64,000 nucleotides of DNA from Endozoicomonas numazuensis (GCF_000722635.1 NZ_JOKH01000008.1:32063-96062), one strand, 5' to 3'; shown: positions 34,537-45,872, counted from the stretch's first letter. Notes: a model not told the origin generated them from the letters alone. Program-made: numbers and translations.

Positions 34537-35730
34537 ATGGCTAAGGAAAAATTTGAACGTTCGAAGCCGCACGTAAACGTCGGCACCATTGGTCACGTTG
34601 ACCACGGTAAAACAACTCTGACTGCTGCGCTGACTCGTGTATGTGCTGAAGTTTGGGGCGGTGAAGCTAAAGACTTCTCCCAGATCGATAATGCTCCTGA
34701 AGAGCGTGAGCGTGGTATTACCATCTCTACTGCTCACGTAGAGTACGATTCTCCAAACCGTCACTACGCTCACGTAGATTGCCCAGGTCACGCTGACTAC
34801 GTTAAGAACATGATCACTGGTGCTGCTCAGATGGACGGCGCTATTCTGGTATGTTCCGCTGCTGATGGCCCCATGCCTCAGACTCGTGAGCACATCCTGC
34901 TGTCTCGTCAGGTTGGTGTACCATACATCGTGGTATTCCTGAACAAAGCTGACATGGTAGACGACGAAGAGCTGCTGGAGCTGGTTGAGATGGAAGTTCG
35001 TGAGCTTCTGGACATGTATGAGTTCCCAGGCGACGACACTCCAATCATCATCGGTTCTGCACTGATGGCTCTGGAAGGTAAAGACGACAACGAAATGGGT
35101 ACTACTGCTGTTAAGAAGCTGGTAGAAACCCTGGACGAGTACATTCCTCAGCCAGAGCGTGCTATCGATCAGCCGTTCCTGATGCCTATCGAGGACGTAT
35201 TCTCCATCGCAGGTCGTGGTACCGTTGTAACTGGCCGTGTTGAGCGTGGTATTGTTACCGTTGGTGAAGAAGTAGAAATCATTGGTATCAAAGAGACTAC
35301 CAAGACTACTGTTACCGGTGTTGAAATGTTCCGTAAGCTGCTCGACGAAGGTCGTGCAGGTGAGAACATTGGCGCGCTGCTGCGTGGTACCAAGCGTGAA
35401 GACGTTGAACGTGGTCAGTGTCTGGTTAAGCCAGGAACTGTAACACCTCACACCAAGTTCGAAGCAGAAGTTTACATTCTGTCCAAGGACGAAGGTGGTC
35501 GTCACACTCCATTCTTCAAGGGCTATCGTCCACAGTTCTACTTCCGTACCACTGACGTGACCGGTGCTGTAGAACTGCCTGAAGGTGTTGAAATGGTAAT
35601 GCCAGGTGACAACATCAACTTCGTAGCTACTCTGATCAACCCGGTAGCGATGGAAGACGGTCTGCGCTTCGCTATTCGTGAAGGTGGTCGTACTGTAGGT
35701 GCTGGTGTTGTAGCTAAGATCATCGAGTGA
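34537..35730 (+). CDS. tuf: Elongation factor Tu
   Basis: A 397-residue GTPase that delivers aminoacyl-tRNA. G motifs [15 protein letters not shown] (about 19-33), [12 protein letters not shown] (81-92) and NKADMVDD (136-143) are intact, and the C-terminus ends [14 protein letters not shown]. It is the only tuf in this window; the other customary site, after tRNA-Thr, has none. A strong terminator follows, so the str transcript stops here. Confidence 0.99.
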   Translation: MAKEKFERSKPHVNVGTIGHVDHGKTTLTAALTRVCAEVWGGEAKDFSQIDNAPEERERGITISTAHVEYDSPNRHYAHVDCPGHADYVKNMITGAAQMDGAILVCSAADGPMPQTREHILLSRQVGVPYIVVFLNKADMVDDEELLELVEMEVRELLDMYEFPGDDTPIIIGSALMALEGKDDNEMGTTAVKKLVETLDEYIPQPERAIDQPFLMPIEDVFSIAGRGTVVTGRVERGIVTVGEEVEIIGIKETTKTTVTGVEMFRKLLDEGRAGENIGALLRGTKREDVERGQCLVKPGTVTPHTKFEAEVYILSKDEGGRHTPFFKGYRPQFYFRTTDVTGAVELPEGVEMVMPGDNINFVATLINPVAMEDGLRFAIREGGRTVGAGVVAKIIE

Positions 35731-35763
35731 TAAATTTTCGCTGACGCGATAATTTATAAGTCG

Positions 35764-35803
35764 AACCCCAAAAACCCTGAGCTTTGCGGCTTGGGGTTTT
35801 TTT
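35764..35803 (+). terminator. Terminator of the str operon
   Basis: AACCCCAA pairs TTGGGGTT and is followed by seven T residues, 34 nt after tuf. Confidence 0.9.
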
Positions 35804-35976
35804 ATTTAGAGGGATGTAATGTATCCCGGCAATGCAGGAGCAATTGCAGGGATATGGTTGTTTTGAGCGGGGAGGATGCATTGGTGTTGCTGACTGAATT
35901 CCTTTAAACGTCAATGCTATTTCGATAGATTCACCGAACGTCAAAAAAGTAAAGCAGTGAAGTAAAGGGAATTATC

Positions 35977-37302
35977 ATGGGTGTCAGCCAAGCATTGAAT
36001 CGATATAATATTCAGTCGCAATTGTATGAAGGTGGTTTTCTACTCTTTGATCAGGATGCAGATGGCCGTTGTGGCAAGCGCATCTTGATCGATGCTCGTC
36101 TCACTCATAAATTCTCAGCATTGGTGACTAATGACAGCAAAGGCTTGCTGGTGATTCATGGCATCAAACAGCTCAAGTCGCGGGGCGGTGGGGTCAACAG
36201 TTACAGCAGCAATGTCAAAGCCCACAAACATATGGATGTTATTGGTCACGTGGTGGTGGCCTATGAAATTCACCAGTCATCACCCGATGATCCTTACGGC
36301 GGTATTCGCATTACCGATATTGATCTGGCGGATTTTGCGGGTGGAAAGGAGCTGGGGTTTTATCATGTGCGGCGAGATGGAGGTGAGTGGGATGCTTCTG
36401 GTAAGTCTTCAAATGCAATTTTTACTCAAAAAGCCACTATCAATGGTTTGTCTCAAAACTTTGAAGAAGCGGCTAAAAGTTTGATGCCGGAAATGCTGGC
36501 ACTGGCCTATGGGCCTGTTGATGCTCGAGGTTTTGATTTTTTCTTCCAACCGGAATCCCTGCTCTATAATGGGTCAAGGTTCAGAACCCCGGCCCAGAAA
36601 CGGGTCAATATTCATGTCGCCAGTCAGTGGTTAGCGCAAGGACTGTTGAAGGCTCAAAAGCGCCAGCAGCCGGTAGAGTGGTTGATTCATGGCGACGGTA
36701 TCTGGTTGTTTGATCGTGCCCTGGATTTGCTGGAAGGGCAAAAGATGGATCAGCACACGATTTTGATCGCCGGATTGTCCCGTTCATTCCTGGCACCGAA
36801 GATCGCGCGCATGAAGCGGATGGGGTTCCAGTTCCATGACGATGTGGTGAAGGTCAATAGCCATGACTGGAACTCGGTACGGAATCGTCTGGATATTCGG
36901 GGGCGACTGCATCAGGCCGTGGAGTCTCTGGGTGACGATTTTCAGGACCGAGCCGGTGAGTTAAAGCATCAGGTCAGGGACGACCGGCTTAAAGCTCTGA
37001 ATGGTCTCATTGGCTCGACCACGCCCGGTTTTCTGACCTATGGGTTGATGACAGGTTCCACCCACCCTGAAGCCTTGCTTCCTGCCAGTGTGGGGGCCGC
37101 CGCCTACGGTCTTTATACAATGGCCCACAAGTTGCGTTCTCTGCGCAATGTAGCAGGCAACTTGCGAAACGATGCCAACCTTAACCCCCACATGCACCCC
37201 TTTAAAAGCCCAGCCCGTTTTAACAGCCATATAGAAAAAACCTACGGTGGCGATGGCAAAAGTTTCCAGGCTCTGCTGGGCATTAAAACCAACCGATATT
37301 AA
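35977..37302 (+). CDS. Uncharacterised 441-residue protein in the tuf-rpsJ gap
   Basis: I do not recognise this protein. It has no signal peptide. Residues about 1-130 are a mixed alpha/beta region (YEGGFLLFDQDADGRCGKRI, HMDVIGHVVVAYEIH). A central segment about 225-305 (VEWLIHGDGIWLFDRALDLL then TILIAGLSRSFLAPKIARMK) looks like an alpha/beta fold. A Gly/Ala-rich hydrophobic stretch (about 341-385, LLPASVGAAAYGLYTMAHKL) could insert in a membrane. Codon use lacks the strong bias of the ribosomal genes on both sides. The next gene starts 14 nt downstream, so the two form a pair. An effector-immunity relationship is possible but unsupported by any motif. Confidence 0.75.
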   Translation: MGVSQALNRYNIQSQLYEGGFLLFDQDADGRCGKRILIDARLTHKFSALVTNDSKGLLVIHGIKQLKSRGGGVNSYSSNVKAHKHMDVIGHVVVAYEIHQSSPDDPYGGIRITDIDLADFAGGKELGFYHVRRDGGEWDASGKSSNAIFTQKATINGLSQNFEEAAKSLMPEMLALAYGPVDARGFDFFFQPESLLYNGSRFRTPAQKRVNIHVASQWLAQGLLKAQKRQQPVEWLIHGDGIWLFDRALDLLEGQKMDQHTILIAGLSRSFLAPKIARMKRMGFQFHDDVVKVNSHDWNSVRNRLDIRGRLHQAVESLGDDFQDRAGELKHQVRDDRLKALNGLIGSTTPGFLTYGLMTGSTHPEALLPASVGAAAYGLYTMAHKLRSLRNVAGNLRNDANLNPHMHPFKSPARFNSHIEKTYGGDGKSFQALLGIKTNRY

Positions 37303-37316
37303 TTGAGGTAGTAGGG

Positions 37317-38030
37317 ATGTTGTGGCTAAAACGGTTGTTTGCCTCAAGAAAAAGACTGGTGGGTATGCCCAATTTCAGACGGGCTCCCTGGCGTACTTTA
37401 AATATTTCGGGAGCTGTTGTTCGTTTTAAAAGCCCGCGCCAGACTGCGATAGTCTCTAATCGATTCTGGCCTGAAAAGGTGGATCTTTACAAGGAGGATT
37501 ATAAGGAATGGCATAATGGGAGGGGGATGTCTAAAGATATCTTCAAAAACTCTTGGTCATTTTCCAGTCATCTGCTGTGGGGTAAAGCTTATGAAGGTGG
37601 GTGTAGTATCTATATGTATATAGAGCGTCGGCACCCTCATAACTGGAGCATCCAATCTATGTTGTCTAGGAATGATTGTCTGACGTGGATTCTTGCGGGT
37701 TGTCAGTTGACCAATAAAATATCTCCCGGTCGGCGAAAGCCAGGCACACTAGAAGGAATTAAAACAGTTATCTTTAATGATTTGCCTTTCTATTTTTTCA
37801 GAAGCTGTGAAAAACAAGGCTGGGAAGACTTTTATAGTACACCGATCTCAGACGACCACCTGTTGACCTTCTATTTTATGCCTAGTGGTGGCCAAGGCTA
37901 CCTCGTCAACGATGCCAACAACGTCGAAGCCGAGGCAGAAAAACTGATCCAGTCGTTTATGGAGAACCTGCATATTACCCTGTCGCCAGAGACTCAAAAA
38001 CGGCTGGAAGAGATTGAGAAGGGTAAATGA
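37317..38030 (+). CDS. Uncharacterised 237-residue protein, pair partner
   Basis: Not recognised. It is soluble in appearance, with no signal or membrane segment, rich in Trp and aromatic residues (SFSSHLLWGKAYEGG, WILAGCQLTNKI), and ends in a charged helix (VEAEAEKLIQSFMENL). GAGGTAG precedes the ATG, 14 nt after the previous stop. The tight spacing and unusual location suggest it was acquired with its neighbour. Confidence 0.7.
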   Translation: MLWLKRLFASRKRLVGMPNFRRAPWRTLNISGAVVRFKSPRQTAIVSNRFWPEKVDLYKEDYKEWHNGRGMSKDIFKNSWSFSSHLLWGKAYEGGCSIYMYIERRHPHNWSIQSMLSRNDCLTWILAGCQLTNKISPGRRKPGTLEGIKTVIFNDLPFYFFRSCEKQGWEDFYSTPISDDHLLTFYFMPSGGQGYLVNDANNVEAEAEKLIQSFMENLHITLSPETQKRLEEIEKGK

Positions 38031-38122
38031 CTTTTTGGAGGTTTGCAGTCAGTTAGTGATTATGAAAGAATGGCTGGGCCGTTTGGCGCAGTAACCCGAT
38101 AAGAATCACTGGATTTTTTGTT

Positions 38123-38821
38123 ATGGCTGAATTGTTGTTTTATAGCGAGCCTACTCTTCTTAATCGTGAGATACACAAAACCCTTCGATTTTCCGCTTCT
38201 CCTGATTACTCGTTTACCAAGGAGGTAAATTCAGTGCCGCTTGCGGGTATTGAATTCTTCGAAGCCAGTCGGGATATGCCTGTGCTCTTTGGTAAAGATG
38301 GGGAGGAGGGGTATTTTCCGTTGGTTATGTTGTCGTTGATGGATGGTGGTCATCGTCAACTGGATGAAGAGGGTGGTTGGGGTGATAGTTATGTGCCAGC
38401 TTTTATCAGAAGGTATCCATTTGCCCTGACAGATGATGGAACAGTTTGTTTTGATCAGAAGGCGGTGCAACTAAAATCTGAAGAAGGTGATCTGCTTTTT
38501 GATGGAGAGGGTGAGGGGACGCAAGTGCTTCAAAACATTATTCAGTTTCTGAGTAGTTTTGAACAGCAGTACAAAGAAACCCGACGTTATTGTGATCAGT
38601 GTAAAGAGTTTGATTTGTTTGCGCCGTTTAATCTCAAGGTGATGGTGGGTGGTGACAAGCCGTTAAAGTTGGATGGCTTGTATGTAATTGATGAAAAAAA
38701 GTTAAACGATATTCCTAAGTCTGCAGTTTCAGAGTGGTTTGAAGCTGGATGGTTGGCGTGGAGTTATGCGCACTTGCACTCCATTGGAGCCCTGAATCGT
38801 TTGATAAAAAAACAGAGTTAA
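38123..38821 (+). CDS. SapC family protein
   Basis: A 232-residue protein matching the SapC family (named after a Campylobacter S-layer locus; biochemical role uncertain). The pattern includes LNREIHKTLRFSASPDYSFT, NSVPLAGIEFFEASRDMPV, SYVPAFIRRYPFAL, LFDGEGEGTQVLQNIIQFL and LDGLYVIDEKKLNDIP, ending WLAWSYAHLHSIGALNRLI. It lies 92 nt after the previous gene, third in the tuf-rpsJ insert. Confidence 0.85.
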   Translation: MAELLFYSEPTLLNREIHKTLRFSASPDYSFTKEVNSVPLAGIEFFEASRDMPVLFGKDGEEGYFPLVMLSLMDGGHRQLDEEGGWGDSYVPAFIRRYPFALTDDGTVCFDQKAVQLKSEEGDLLFDGEGEGTQVLQNIIQFLSSFEQQYKETRRYCDQCKEFDLFAPFNLKVMVGGDKPLKLDGLYVIDEKKLNDIPKSAVSEWFEAGWLAWSYAHLHSIGALNRLIKKQS

Positions 38822-39038
38822 TAATATTTTGTTTTAAATTGGTTCTATCGTACAAGAATACTATGGTGCTGCCGCCCATTTTTTAGTGTGATTTTAGAAG
38901 GTGGGTTGGCGGCCTGCTCTACTCTCCTCAGCAGTTTTCCTTATCTCATTACTCATCTTATTGCGCTATCATGCTGCCTTTATTATGCGTGCGGTGGCTG
39001 AAGCAAGTGGCGGTGTGGTTTTTCATCTGGCACTTGTG

Positions 39039-39067
39039 TTGACTTTAAGTTTTGTGCTTAGTAGAAT
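39039..39067 (+). promoter_or_regulatory. S10 operon promoter
   Basis: A -35 TTGACT (39039-39044), 17-bp spacer and -10 TAGAAT (39062-39067) form a near-consensus sigma-70 promoter about 70 nt before rpsJ. It makes the S10 operon independent of str and of the inserted genes. The remainder of 38822-39137 shows only a weak hydrophobic frame that overlaps this promoter. Confidence 0.85.
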
Positions 39068-39086
39068 TCCGCGTCCTTTTGTCTAG

Positions 39087-39452
<366 letters not shown>

Positions 39453-39553
39453 TAGCGGCGCGGGCGGCCATTCAGTGTGCACAATACTTTTGTGTAACGC
39501 TCTGGAATGAGCGGCCATAGTGGGTGAAAGCCCCGTACACGAGAGAGGTTGAA

Positions 39554-40192
39554 ATGACTATTGGATTAGTCGGTAAGAAGTGCGGTATGACCCGTATCTT
39601 CACAGAAGACGGTGCTTCAGTACCAGTTACTGTAATTGAGGTTGATCCTAACCGTATTACCCAGGTTAAGAGCCAGGAGCAAGACGGTTACAGCGCAGTT
39701 CAGGTGACTACAGGTGCTAAAAAAAGCAGCCGTGTTCGTAAGCCAGAAGCTGGCCACTTTGCGAAAGCAAAGGTAGAGGCTGGTCGTGGTCTTTGGGAAT
39801 TCCGTGTTGACGATTCTGCTTCTTTCGAGCTGGGTCAGTTGATCGGAGTAGACCTGTTCGAGCAAGGTCAGAAAGTAGACGTAACTGGTCAGTCCAAAGG
39901 TAAGGGCTTCCAGGGTGGCGTAAAGCGTTGGAATTTCCATATGCAAGACGCTACACACGGTAACTCTCTGTCTCACCGTGCTCCTGGTTCCATCGGTCAG
40001 TGTCAGACCCCAGGTCGTGTCTTCAAAGGTAAGAAGATGGCTGGACATATGGGTGCTGAGAAAGTGACTGTTCAGTCCCTGGAAATCGTTCGCGTTGACG
40101 CTGAACGTAACCTGCTGCTGGTAAAGGGTGCAGTGCCTGGTGCTACTGGTGCTGACGTTATCGTTAAAGCTGCGGTTAAAGCGCGCGCCTGA
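39554..40192 (+). CDS. rplC: 50S ribosomal protein L3
   Basis: A 212-residue protein that reaches the peptidyl transferase centre through its extended loop ([21 protein letters not shown]). I start at 39554, where GAGAGG lies upstream and the product begins [16 protein letters not shown]. An in-frame codon 30 nt earlier adds an unconserved leader. Confidence 0.98.
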   Translation: MTIGLVGKKCGMTRIFTEDGASVPVTVIEVDPNRITQVKSQEQDGYSAVQVTTGAKKSSRVRKPEAGHFAKAKVEAGRGLWEFRVDDSASFELGQLIGVDLFEQGQKVDVTGQSKGKGFQGGVKRWNFHMQDATHGNSLSHRAPGSIGQCQTPGRVFKGKKMAGHMGAEKVTVQSLEIVRVDAERNLLLVKGAVPGATGADVIVKAAVKARA

Positions 40193-40204
40193 GGGGATTA
40201 GACG

Positions 40205-40807
40205 ATGGAATTGAATGTAACAGGTGCTGGTACGGTTCAAGTCTCTGACGTGACCTTCGGTACTGAATTCAACGAAAGCCTGGTTCACCAGACTGTAGTT
40301 GCTTTCATGGCCGGTGCTCGTCAAGGCACCCGTGCTCAGAAAACCCGCAGCGAAGTAAGCGGCGGTGGACGCAAGCCCTGGCGTCAAAAAGGTACTGGCC
40401 GTGCTCGTGCCGGTACAATCCGTAGCCCACTGTGGCGCGGGGGTGGCAAATCTTTTGCTGCTAAACCACAGGATCATGCTCAAAAGCTGAACAAGAAGAT
40501 GTATCGCGGTGCGCTGCGTTCTATCTTGTCTGAACTGGTTCGCCAGGAGCGTTTGGTTGTTGTTGAGAGCCTGGCTGTCGACACTCCAAAGACCAAGCTG
40601 ATGGTAGCCAAGCTGAAAGAGTTGAATGTAGAGAAAGGTCTGATTGTTTCTGATGAAGTTGATCAGAACCTGTATCTGGCTACTCGCAACATTCCCCATG
40701 TGGATACACGTGACGTACAAGGCGTTGACCCTGTCAGCCTGATCGCTCATGAGAAAGTCGTGATGACTGTTGCAGCCATCAAGAAATTCGAGGAGATGCT
40801 GGGATGA
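40205..40807 (+). CDS. rplD: 50S ribosomal protein L4
   Basis: A 200-residue protein of the exit tunnel and, in E. coli, repressor of the S10 operon. The tunnel loop [20 protein letters not shown] is intact. Its stop overlaps rplW by 4 bases. Confidence 0.98.
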   Translation: MELNVTGAGTVQVSDVTFGTEFNESLVHQTVVAFMAGARQGTRAQKTRSEVSGGGRKPWRQKGTGRARAGTIRSPLWRGGGKSFAAKPQDHAQKLNKKMYRGALRSILSELVRQERLVVVESLAVDTPKTKLMVAKLKELNVEKGLIVSDEVDQNLYLATRNIPHVDTRDVQGVDPVSLIAHEKVVMTVAAIKKFEEMLG

Positions 40808-41100
40808 ACCAGGAACGTATATACAAAGTTCTGCTTGGTCCGCACATTTCCGAGAAGGCGACAGTGGTTGCTGAAGAGCATGGCCAGTACGTCTTCAAGG
40901 TAGCCAAGGACGCAACCAAGCTTGAAATTAAAAAAGCGGTAGAGCAACTGTTCGAAGTCAGTGTTGATGCTGTTCGTACAGCGGTTGTTAAAGGTAAGAC
41001 CAAACGTACTCGTTTCGGAATGGGCAAGCGCTCAGACTGGAAAAAAGCGTACGTGAGTCTGGCGCAAGGTCAAGAGATTGACTTTGCCGACGCGGAATAA
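40804..41100 (+). CDS. rplW: 50S ribosomal protein L23
   Basis: A 98-residue protein at the exit of the polypeptide tunnel, docking site for trigger factor and SRP. It shows [16 protein letters not shown] at the start and [20 protein letters not shown] later. ATGA overlap with rplD. Confidence 0.98.
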   Translation: MNQERIYKVLLGPHISEKATVVAEEHGQYVFKVAKDATKLEIKKAVEQLFEVSVDAVRTAVVKGKTKRTRFGMGKRSDWKKAYVSLAQGQEIDFADAE

Positions 41101-41111
41101 GGAGTTACAGG

Positions 41112-41939
41112 ATGGCCGTTATTAAGTGCAAGCCGACTTCTCCGGGTCGTCGCTTTGTAGTCAAGGTTGTAAACCCTGACCTCCACAAGGGTCGCCCTCA
41201 CGCGCCTCTGGTGGAAAAGAAGAGCAAGACTGGTGGTCGTAACAACGCTGGTCGTATCACTACTCGTCATCGTGGTGGTGGTCACAAGCAGCACTACCGT
41301 CTGGTCGACTTCCGTCGTAACAAGGATGGCATTCCAGCTGTCGTTGAGCGTCTGGAGTACGATCCAAACCGTACCGCTCACATTGCTCTGCTGAAGTACA
41401 TGGATGGTGAGCGTCGTTACATTATCGCACCTAAGGGTGTGAAAGCTGGTGACGAGCTGTACTCTGGTGTTGATGCTCCTATCAAACCAGGCAACACACT
41501 GCCTCTGCGTAACATTCCGCAGGGTTCTGTAGTTCATTGTGTTGAGCTCAAGCCAGGTAAAGGTGCGCAGATGATGCGCAGTGCTGGTACTTCCGCTCAG
41601 GTCGTAGCGCGTGATGGTGCATACGTAACCTTGCGTCTGCGTTCCGGTGAAATGCGTAAAGTTCTGGCTGACTGTCGTGCAACTCTGGGTGAAGCCTCTA
41701 ACAGCGAGCACAACTTGCGCTCTCTGGGTAAGGCGGGTGCCAAGCGTTGGAGAGGCGTGCGTCCAACCGTTCGTGGTGTTGCCATGAACCCGGTTGATCA
41801 CCCACACGGTGGTGGTGAAGGTCGTACTTCCGGTGGTCGTCACCCAGTGACACCATGGGGTGTTCCGACTAAGGGTCGTAAGACTCGTTCCAACAAGCGT
41901 ACGGATAAAATGATCGTACGTCGTCGCAGCGCGAAGTAA
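41112..41939 (+). CDS. rplB: 50S ribosomal protein L2
   Basis: A 275-residue protein essential for subunit association and peptidyl transfer. The invariant [18 protein letters not shown], including the functional His, is present near residue 220, and the protein ends [19 protein letters not shown]. Confidence 0.99.
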   Translation: MAVIKCKPTSPGRRFVVKVVNPDLHKGRPHAPLVEKKSKTGGRNNAGRITTRHRGGGHKQHYRLVDFRRNKDGIPAVVERLEYDPNRTAHIALLKYMDGERRYIIAPKGVKAGDELYSGVDAPIKPGNTLPLRNIPQGSVVHCVELKPGKGAQMMRSAGTSAQVVARDGAYVTLRLRSGEMRKVLADCRATLGEASNSEHNLRSLGKAGAKRWRGVRPTVRGVAMNPVDHPHGGGEGRTSGGRHPVTPWGVPTKGRKTRSNKRTDKMIVRRRSAK

Positions 41940-41960
41940 GCCTAGAGAGAGGATACGACA

Positions 41961-42239
41961 GTGCCACGTTCTTTGAAGAAAGGCCCATTTATCGACCTTC
42001 ACCTGTTGAAGAAAGTCGAAGATGCGGCTGAAAGCGGCAACAAGCGTCCGATCAAGACCTGGTCACGCCGCTCAATGATCCTGCCAAACATGGTAGGTCT
42101 GACCATCGCCGTTCATAACGGTCGCCAGCATGTGCCTGTTTTCGTTAGCGAAGACATGGTAGGCCATAAGCTGGGTGAGTTTGCTGCTACCCGCACCTAT
42201 CGCGGTCACGCTGCAGACAAGAAGGCCAAGAAGCGCTAA
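41961..42239 (+). CDS. rpsS: 30S ribosomal protein S19
   Basis: A 92-residue protein of the 30S head near the A-site finger. It starts at GTG after GAGAGAGGA and reads [20 protein letters not shown], ending in a basic tail. Confidence 0.98.
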   Translation: MPRSLKKGPFIDLHLLKKVEDAAESGNKRPIKTWSRRSMILPNMVGLTIAVHNGRQHVPVFVSEDMVGHKLGEFAATRTYRGHAADKKAKKR

Positions 42240-42250
42240 GAGGGTAAGAA

Positions 42251-42586
42251 ATGAAAGAAGTAGCTGCTATACATAAAGGCGCTCGCATTTCTGCCCAGAA
42301 AGCGCGCCTGGTTGCTGACCAGATTCGAGGCAAAGCCGTTGGCGACGCCCTCGAACTACTGGCATTCAGTCCTAAAAAGGCTGCAGAGCTGGTCAAGAAG
42401 GTGTTGGAATCTGCGATTGCTAATGCAGAGCACAACGAAGGCATGGACATCGATGAGCTGAAAGTCACTACTATCTTCGTTGACGAAGGTATGACCATGA
42501 AGCGCATTCGTCCACGTGCCAAGGGCCGTGCCGATCGCATACTGAAGCGGTCTTGCCATATCACGGTTAAGGTTGCAGAGGTCTAA
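42251..42586 (+). CDS. rplV: 50S ribosomal protein L22
   Basis: A 111-residue tunnel protein with the macrolide-associated hairpin [19 protein letters not shown] in its wild-type form. 11 nt after rpsS. Confidence 0.98.
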   Translation: MKEVAAIHKGARISAQKARLVADQIRGKAVGDALELLAFSPKKAAELVKKVLESAIANAEHNEGMDIDELKVTTIFVDEGMTMKRIRPRAKGRADRILKRSCHITVKVAEV

Positions 42587-42597
42587 GGAGCGATCAC

Positions 42598-43290
42598 ATG
42601 GGTCAGAAAGTTCATCCAAATGGGATCCGACTGGGCATCGTAAAGCCCCACAGATCTGTATGGTTTGCTGAAGGTCAGGAATACGCTGACAAGCTGATTA
42701 CAGACCTGGAAGTTCGTGATTTCCTGCAGAAGAAGCTGAAAAATGCTTCTGTAAGCCGCATCGACATCCAGCGTCCTGCTCAAAGCGCTCGCGTTACCAT
42801 TCACACTGCCCGTCCTGGTATCGTGATTGGTAAAAAAGGCGAAGACGTTGAAAAGCTGCGCCAGGCTGTAACCAAGATGATGGGCGTACCTGTTCATATC
42901 AACATTGAAGAAGTTCGTAAGCCTGAACTTGACGCAATGCTGGTTGCACAGTCCATCGCTGGTCAGCTGGAGCGTCGTGTGATGTTCCGTCGTGCCATGA
43001 AGCGTTCTGTACAGAATGCTATGCGTCTCGGCGCCAAGGGCATCAAGGTGCAAATCGGTGGTCGTCTTGGCGGCGCTGAAATTGCTCGTACCGAATGGTA
43101 TCGTGAGGGACGCGTACCTCTGCACACTCTGCGTGCAGACATTGATTACGCAGCTTATGAAGCCCTGACTACCTACGGTATCCTGGGTGTTAAAGTATGG
43201 ATCTTCAAAGGCGAAGTGATTGGTGGAGTGGTTCCTGAAGAGCCCAAAGAGCCAGCCAAACGTCCTAAGAAGAGACAGGCTAAGAAGTAA
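42598..43290 (+). CDS. rpsC: 30S ribosomal protein S3
   Basis: A 230-residue protein of the mRNA entry channel. The KH domain signature [16 protein letters not shown] and the C-terminal [18 protein letters not shown] are conserved, followed by a basic tail. Confidence 0.98.
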   Translation: MGQKVHPNGIRLGIVKPHRSVWFAEGQEYADKLITDLEVRDFLQKKLKNASVSRIDIQRPAQSARVTIHTARPGIVIGKKGEDVEKLRQAVTKMMGVPVHINIEEVRKPELDAMLVAQSIAGQLERRVMFRRAMKRSVQNAMRLGAKGIKVQIGGRLGGAEIARTEWYREGRVPLHTLRADIDYAAYEALTTYGILGVKVWIFKGEVIGGVVPEEPKEPAKRPKKRQAKK

Positions 43291-43301
43291 GGAGCGCGGT
43301 A

Positions 43302-43715
43302 ATGTTACAGCCAAAGCGTACGAAATTTCGTAAGCAACAAAAAGGTCGCAATCGCGGCTTGGCACACCGCGGCTCCACTGTTAGCTTCGGTGAATACGCA
43401 TTGAAAGCAACGGGTCGTGGACGTATAACTGCTCGCCAGATTGAAGCAGCACGTCGTGCCATGACTCGTCACATCAAGCGTGGTGGTAAAATCTGGATTC
43501 GCGTCTTCCCTGACAAGCCGATCTCCAAGAAACCTCTCGAGGTTCGTATGGGTAAAGGTAAGGGTAGTGTTGAGTACTGGGTAGCACAGATCCAGCCGGG
43601 TCGTGTCCTGTACGAAATGGAAGGTGTGTCCGAGGAACTGGCTCGCGAGGCATTTGCCCTGGCCGCAGCCAAGCTTCCTGTGGAAACTGCCTTCGTTAAG
43701 CGGAGCGTGATGTGA
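43302..43715 (+). CDS. rplP: 50S ribosomal protein L16
   Basis: A 137-residue protein near the A-site tRNA elbow. It has [19 protein letters not shown] and [20 protein letters not shown]. Its TGA shares one base with rpmC. Confidence 0.98.
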   Translation: MLQPKRTKFRKQQKGRNRGLAHRGSTVSFGEYALKATGRGRITARQIEAARRAMTRHIKRGGKIWIRVFPDKPISKKPLEVRMGKGKGSVEYWVAQIQPGRVLYEMEGVSEELAREAFALAAAKLPVETAFVKRSVM

Positions 43716-43906
43716 TGAAAGCTGCTGAATTGCGTGAAAAAACTGTTGAACAGCTCAACGAAGAGCTGGTCACACTGCTGCGGGATCAATTTAATTTCCG
43801 TATGCAGAAAGCGACTGGTCAGCTGAGTCAAACTCATTTGCTGAAGCAGACCAGACGCGACATCGCCCGTATTAAGACGGCGTTGAATGAGAAGGCAGGT
43901 ATTTAA
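43715..43906 (+). CDS. rpmC: 50S ribosomal protein L29
   Basis: A 63-residue protein at the tunnel exit, beginning [20 protein letters not shown] choose the ATG at 43715 (TGATG overlap with rplP), which gives the E. coli length; a GTG one codon earlier is possible. Confidence 0.97.
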   Translation: MKAAELREKTVEQLNEELVTLLRDQFNFRMQKATGQLSQTHLLKQTRRDIARIKTALNEKAGI

Positions 43907-43908
43907 CG

Positions 43909-44172
43909 ATGGCTGAAGACAAGAAAGTCCGTACTCTGACCGGTAAGGTTGTGAGTGACAAGATGGACAAGACCGTCACCGTTCTTATTGAGCGCCGTGT
44001 TAAACATCCGCTCTACGGTAAGATCGTTAAGCGGTCCACCAAGTTGCACGCTCACGACGAAAACAATGACTGCCGTATGGGTGACATTGTTACAATCAAG
44101 GAAACACGTCCTTTGTCTAAGTCCAAGACATTTGAACTGGTTTCCATTGATGAGCGTGCTACTCAAATATAA
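43909..44172 (+). CDS. rpsQ: 30S ribosomal protein S17
   Basis: An 87-residue OB-fold protein binding the 5' domain of 16S rRNA, with [20 protein letters not shown] and [16 protein letters not shown]. Last gene of the S10 operon; 130 nt separate it from the spc operon. Confidence 0.98.
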   Translation: MAEDKKVRTLTGKVVSDKMDKTVTVLIERRVKHPLYGKIVKRSTKLHAHDENNDCRMGDIVTIKETRPLSKSKTFELVSIDERATQI

Positions 44173-44302
44173 GGCCACGGTGCCTGGGGTCTGAGTAGTG
44201 TCACTGCTGAAAGGCACTGGCAGCGAATGACCGGTCTTTGGGTCGGTCGCTCTTACTTTGATCGACGGGTACTCGTCTGCAGTTTGGGCTTGGAGAATAA
44301 GC

Positions 44303-44671
44303 ATGATCCAGACAGAATCTCAACTCGAAGTAGCCGATAACTCCGGCGCTCGTCGAGTACAGTGTATCAAGGTGTTGGGTGGATCCCATCGCCGCTACGC
44401 CCACATTGGCGACATCATTAAAGTTACCGTTAAGGAAGCAATTCCTCGCGGTAAGGTCAAAAAAGGCCAGGTGATGAACGCAGTTGTAGTGCGTACTAGA
44501 AAAGGTGTTCGTCGTCCAGACGGTTCCGTAATCCGCTTCGATGGCAATGCTGCTGTTCTGCTGAACGCTAGCAATCAGCCAATCGGTACCCGTATCTTTG
44601 GGCCAGTGACTCGTGAATTGCGCGGTGAGCAATTTATGAAGATCATTTCCCTGGCACCAGAAGTACTGTAA
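44303..44671 (+). CDS. rplN: 50S ribosomal protein L14
   Basis: A 122-residue protein at the subunit interface and first gene of the spc operon. The start [20 protein letters not shown] is standard, with TTGGAG upstream. A longer in-frame start 45 nt earlier is not conserved. Confidence 0.98.
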   Translation: MIQTESQLEVADNSGARRVQCIKVLGGSHRRYAHIGDIIKVTVKEAIPRGKVKKGQVMNAVVVRTRKGVRRPDGSVIRFDGNAAVLLNASNQPIGTRIFGPVTRELRGEQFMKIISLAPEVL

Positions 44672-44682
44672 GGGAGCAGGAA

Positions 44683-45000
44683 ATGAAAAAGATCCGTCGT
44701 GACGACGAAGTTATCGTCATTGCAGGCAAGGACAAAGGTAAGCGCGGCAAAGTGCAAACCGTTCGTGCCGATGGCAAGTTGATTGTTTCCGGGATCAATA
44801 TGATCAAGAAACATCAAAAGCCTAACCCAATGTTGGGCGCCCCTGGTGGCATCGTTGAAAAAGAAGCGCCTATTCAGGCTTCCAACGTTGCAGTCCTGAA
44901 CACAGAAACCGACAAGGCTGATCGTGTTGGCATTGCTATCTCCGAAGATGGCAAAAAGCAACGCGTGTTCAAGTCTAGCGGTAAGCCGGTTGACGCGTAA
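44683..45000 (+). CDS. rplX: 50S ribosomal protein L24
   Basis: A 105-residue assembly-initiating protein with the KOW motif [20 protein letters not shown] at its N-terminus. 11 nt after rplN. Confidence 0.98.
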   Translation: MKKIRRDDEVIVIAGKDKGKRGKVQTVRADGKLIVSGINMIKKHQKPNPMLGAPGGIVEKEAPIQASNVAVLNTETDKADRVGIAISEDGKKQRVFKSSGKPVDA

Positions 45001-45011
45001 GGGGTGGCATA

Positions 45012-45551
45012 ATGGCAAACTTCAAGACTCAATATCGTGAAGAAATCCTGCCTAAGCTCAAAGAAGAGCTGGGTGTGAGTAATGTTCACGAAGTTCCTCG
45101 CATCACCAAGATCACTCTGAATATGGGTGTAGGTGAAGCGATTGGTGACAAGAAAGTCATCGAAAGCGCTGTTGCTGACATGGAAAAAATTGCCGGTCAG
45201 AAAGCAGTAGTTACCAAGGCACGTAAATCCGTTGCAGGCTTCAAGGTTCGTGAAGGCTGGCCAATCGGTGTTAAAGTGACCCTGCGTGACGAACGTATGT
45301 ACGAATTCCTGGAACGTCTGGTTGATATCGCTCTGCCTCGTGTCCGTGACTTCCGTGGTATCAGCCCGAAGTCATTCGACGGCCGTGGCAACTACAGCAT
45401 GGGTGTCAAAGAGCAGATTATCTTCCCGGAAATCGATTACGATAAAGTCGACGCTCTGCGTGGTCTGGATATTACCCTGACTACTACAGCCAAGACTGAC
45501 GACGAAGGCCGTGCTTTGCTGAAAGCCTTCAACTTCCCATTCCGTAACTGA
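45012..45551 (+). CDS. rplE: 50S ribosomal protein L5
   Basis: A 179-residue 5S rRNA-binding protein. It shows [20 protein letters not shown] and the P-site loop [18 protein letters not shown]. Confidence 0.98.
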   Translation: MANFKTQYREEILPKLKEELGVSNVHEVPRITKITLNMGVGEAIGDKKVIESAVADMEKIAGQKAVVTKARKSVAGFKVREGWPIGVKVTLRDERMYEFLERLVDIALPRVRDFRGISPKSFDGRGNYSMGVKEQIIFPEIDYDKVDALRGLDITLTTTAKTDDEGRALLKAFNFPFRN

Positions 45552-45566
45552 TTAAGGTACGAGCCC

Positions 45567-45872
45567 ATGGCAAAAGTATCCATGAAGCAGCGGGAGTTGA
45601 AGCGTCAGCGCACCGTTGCCAAGTTTGCAGAGAAGCGCGCTGCGCTGAAGGCGATCATCAGCAACCCAAACAGCTCTGAAGACGAGCAGTGGGAAGCTCA
45701 GGTTGCACTGCAGAAGCAGCCACGTGATGCTAGCTCATCTCGTCTGCGTAACCGCTGTCGTGTAACAGGTCGCCCTCACGGCTACCTGCGTAAATTCGGC
45801 CTGAGCCGCATCAAGTTGCGTGAAGCAGCTATGCGTGGTGACGTTCCGGGTCTGGTTAAAGCCAGCTGGTAA
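45567..45872 (+). CDS. rpsN: 30S ribosomal protein S14
   Basis: A 101-residue protein of the zinc-free (C-minus) long type: the N-terminal insert and [19 protein letters not shown] are present without the CxxC pairs. This type is usual in gammaproteobacteria. Confidence 0.98.
   Translation: MAKVSMKQRELKRQRTVAKFAEKRAALKAIISNPNSSEDEQWEAQVALQKQPRDASSSRLRNRCRVTGRPHGYLRKFGLSRIKLREAAMRGDVPGLVKASW

Noticed and set aside
38901-39086. 61-codon hydrophobic frame with a GTG start before rpsJ
   Set aside because: No Shine-Dalgarno, and it spans the S10 promoter at 39039-39067; more likely chance.
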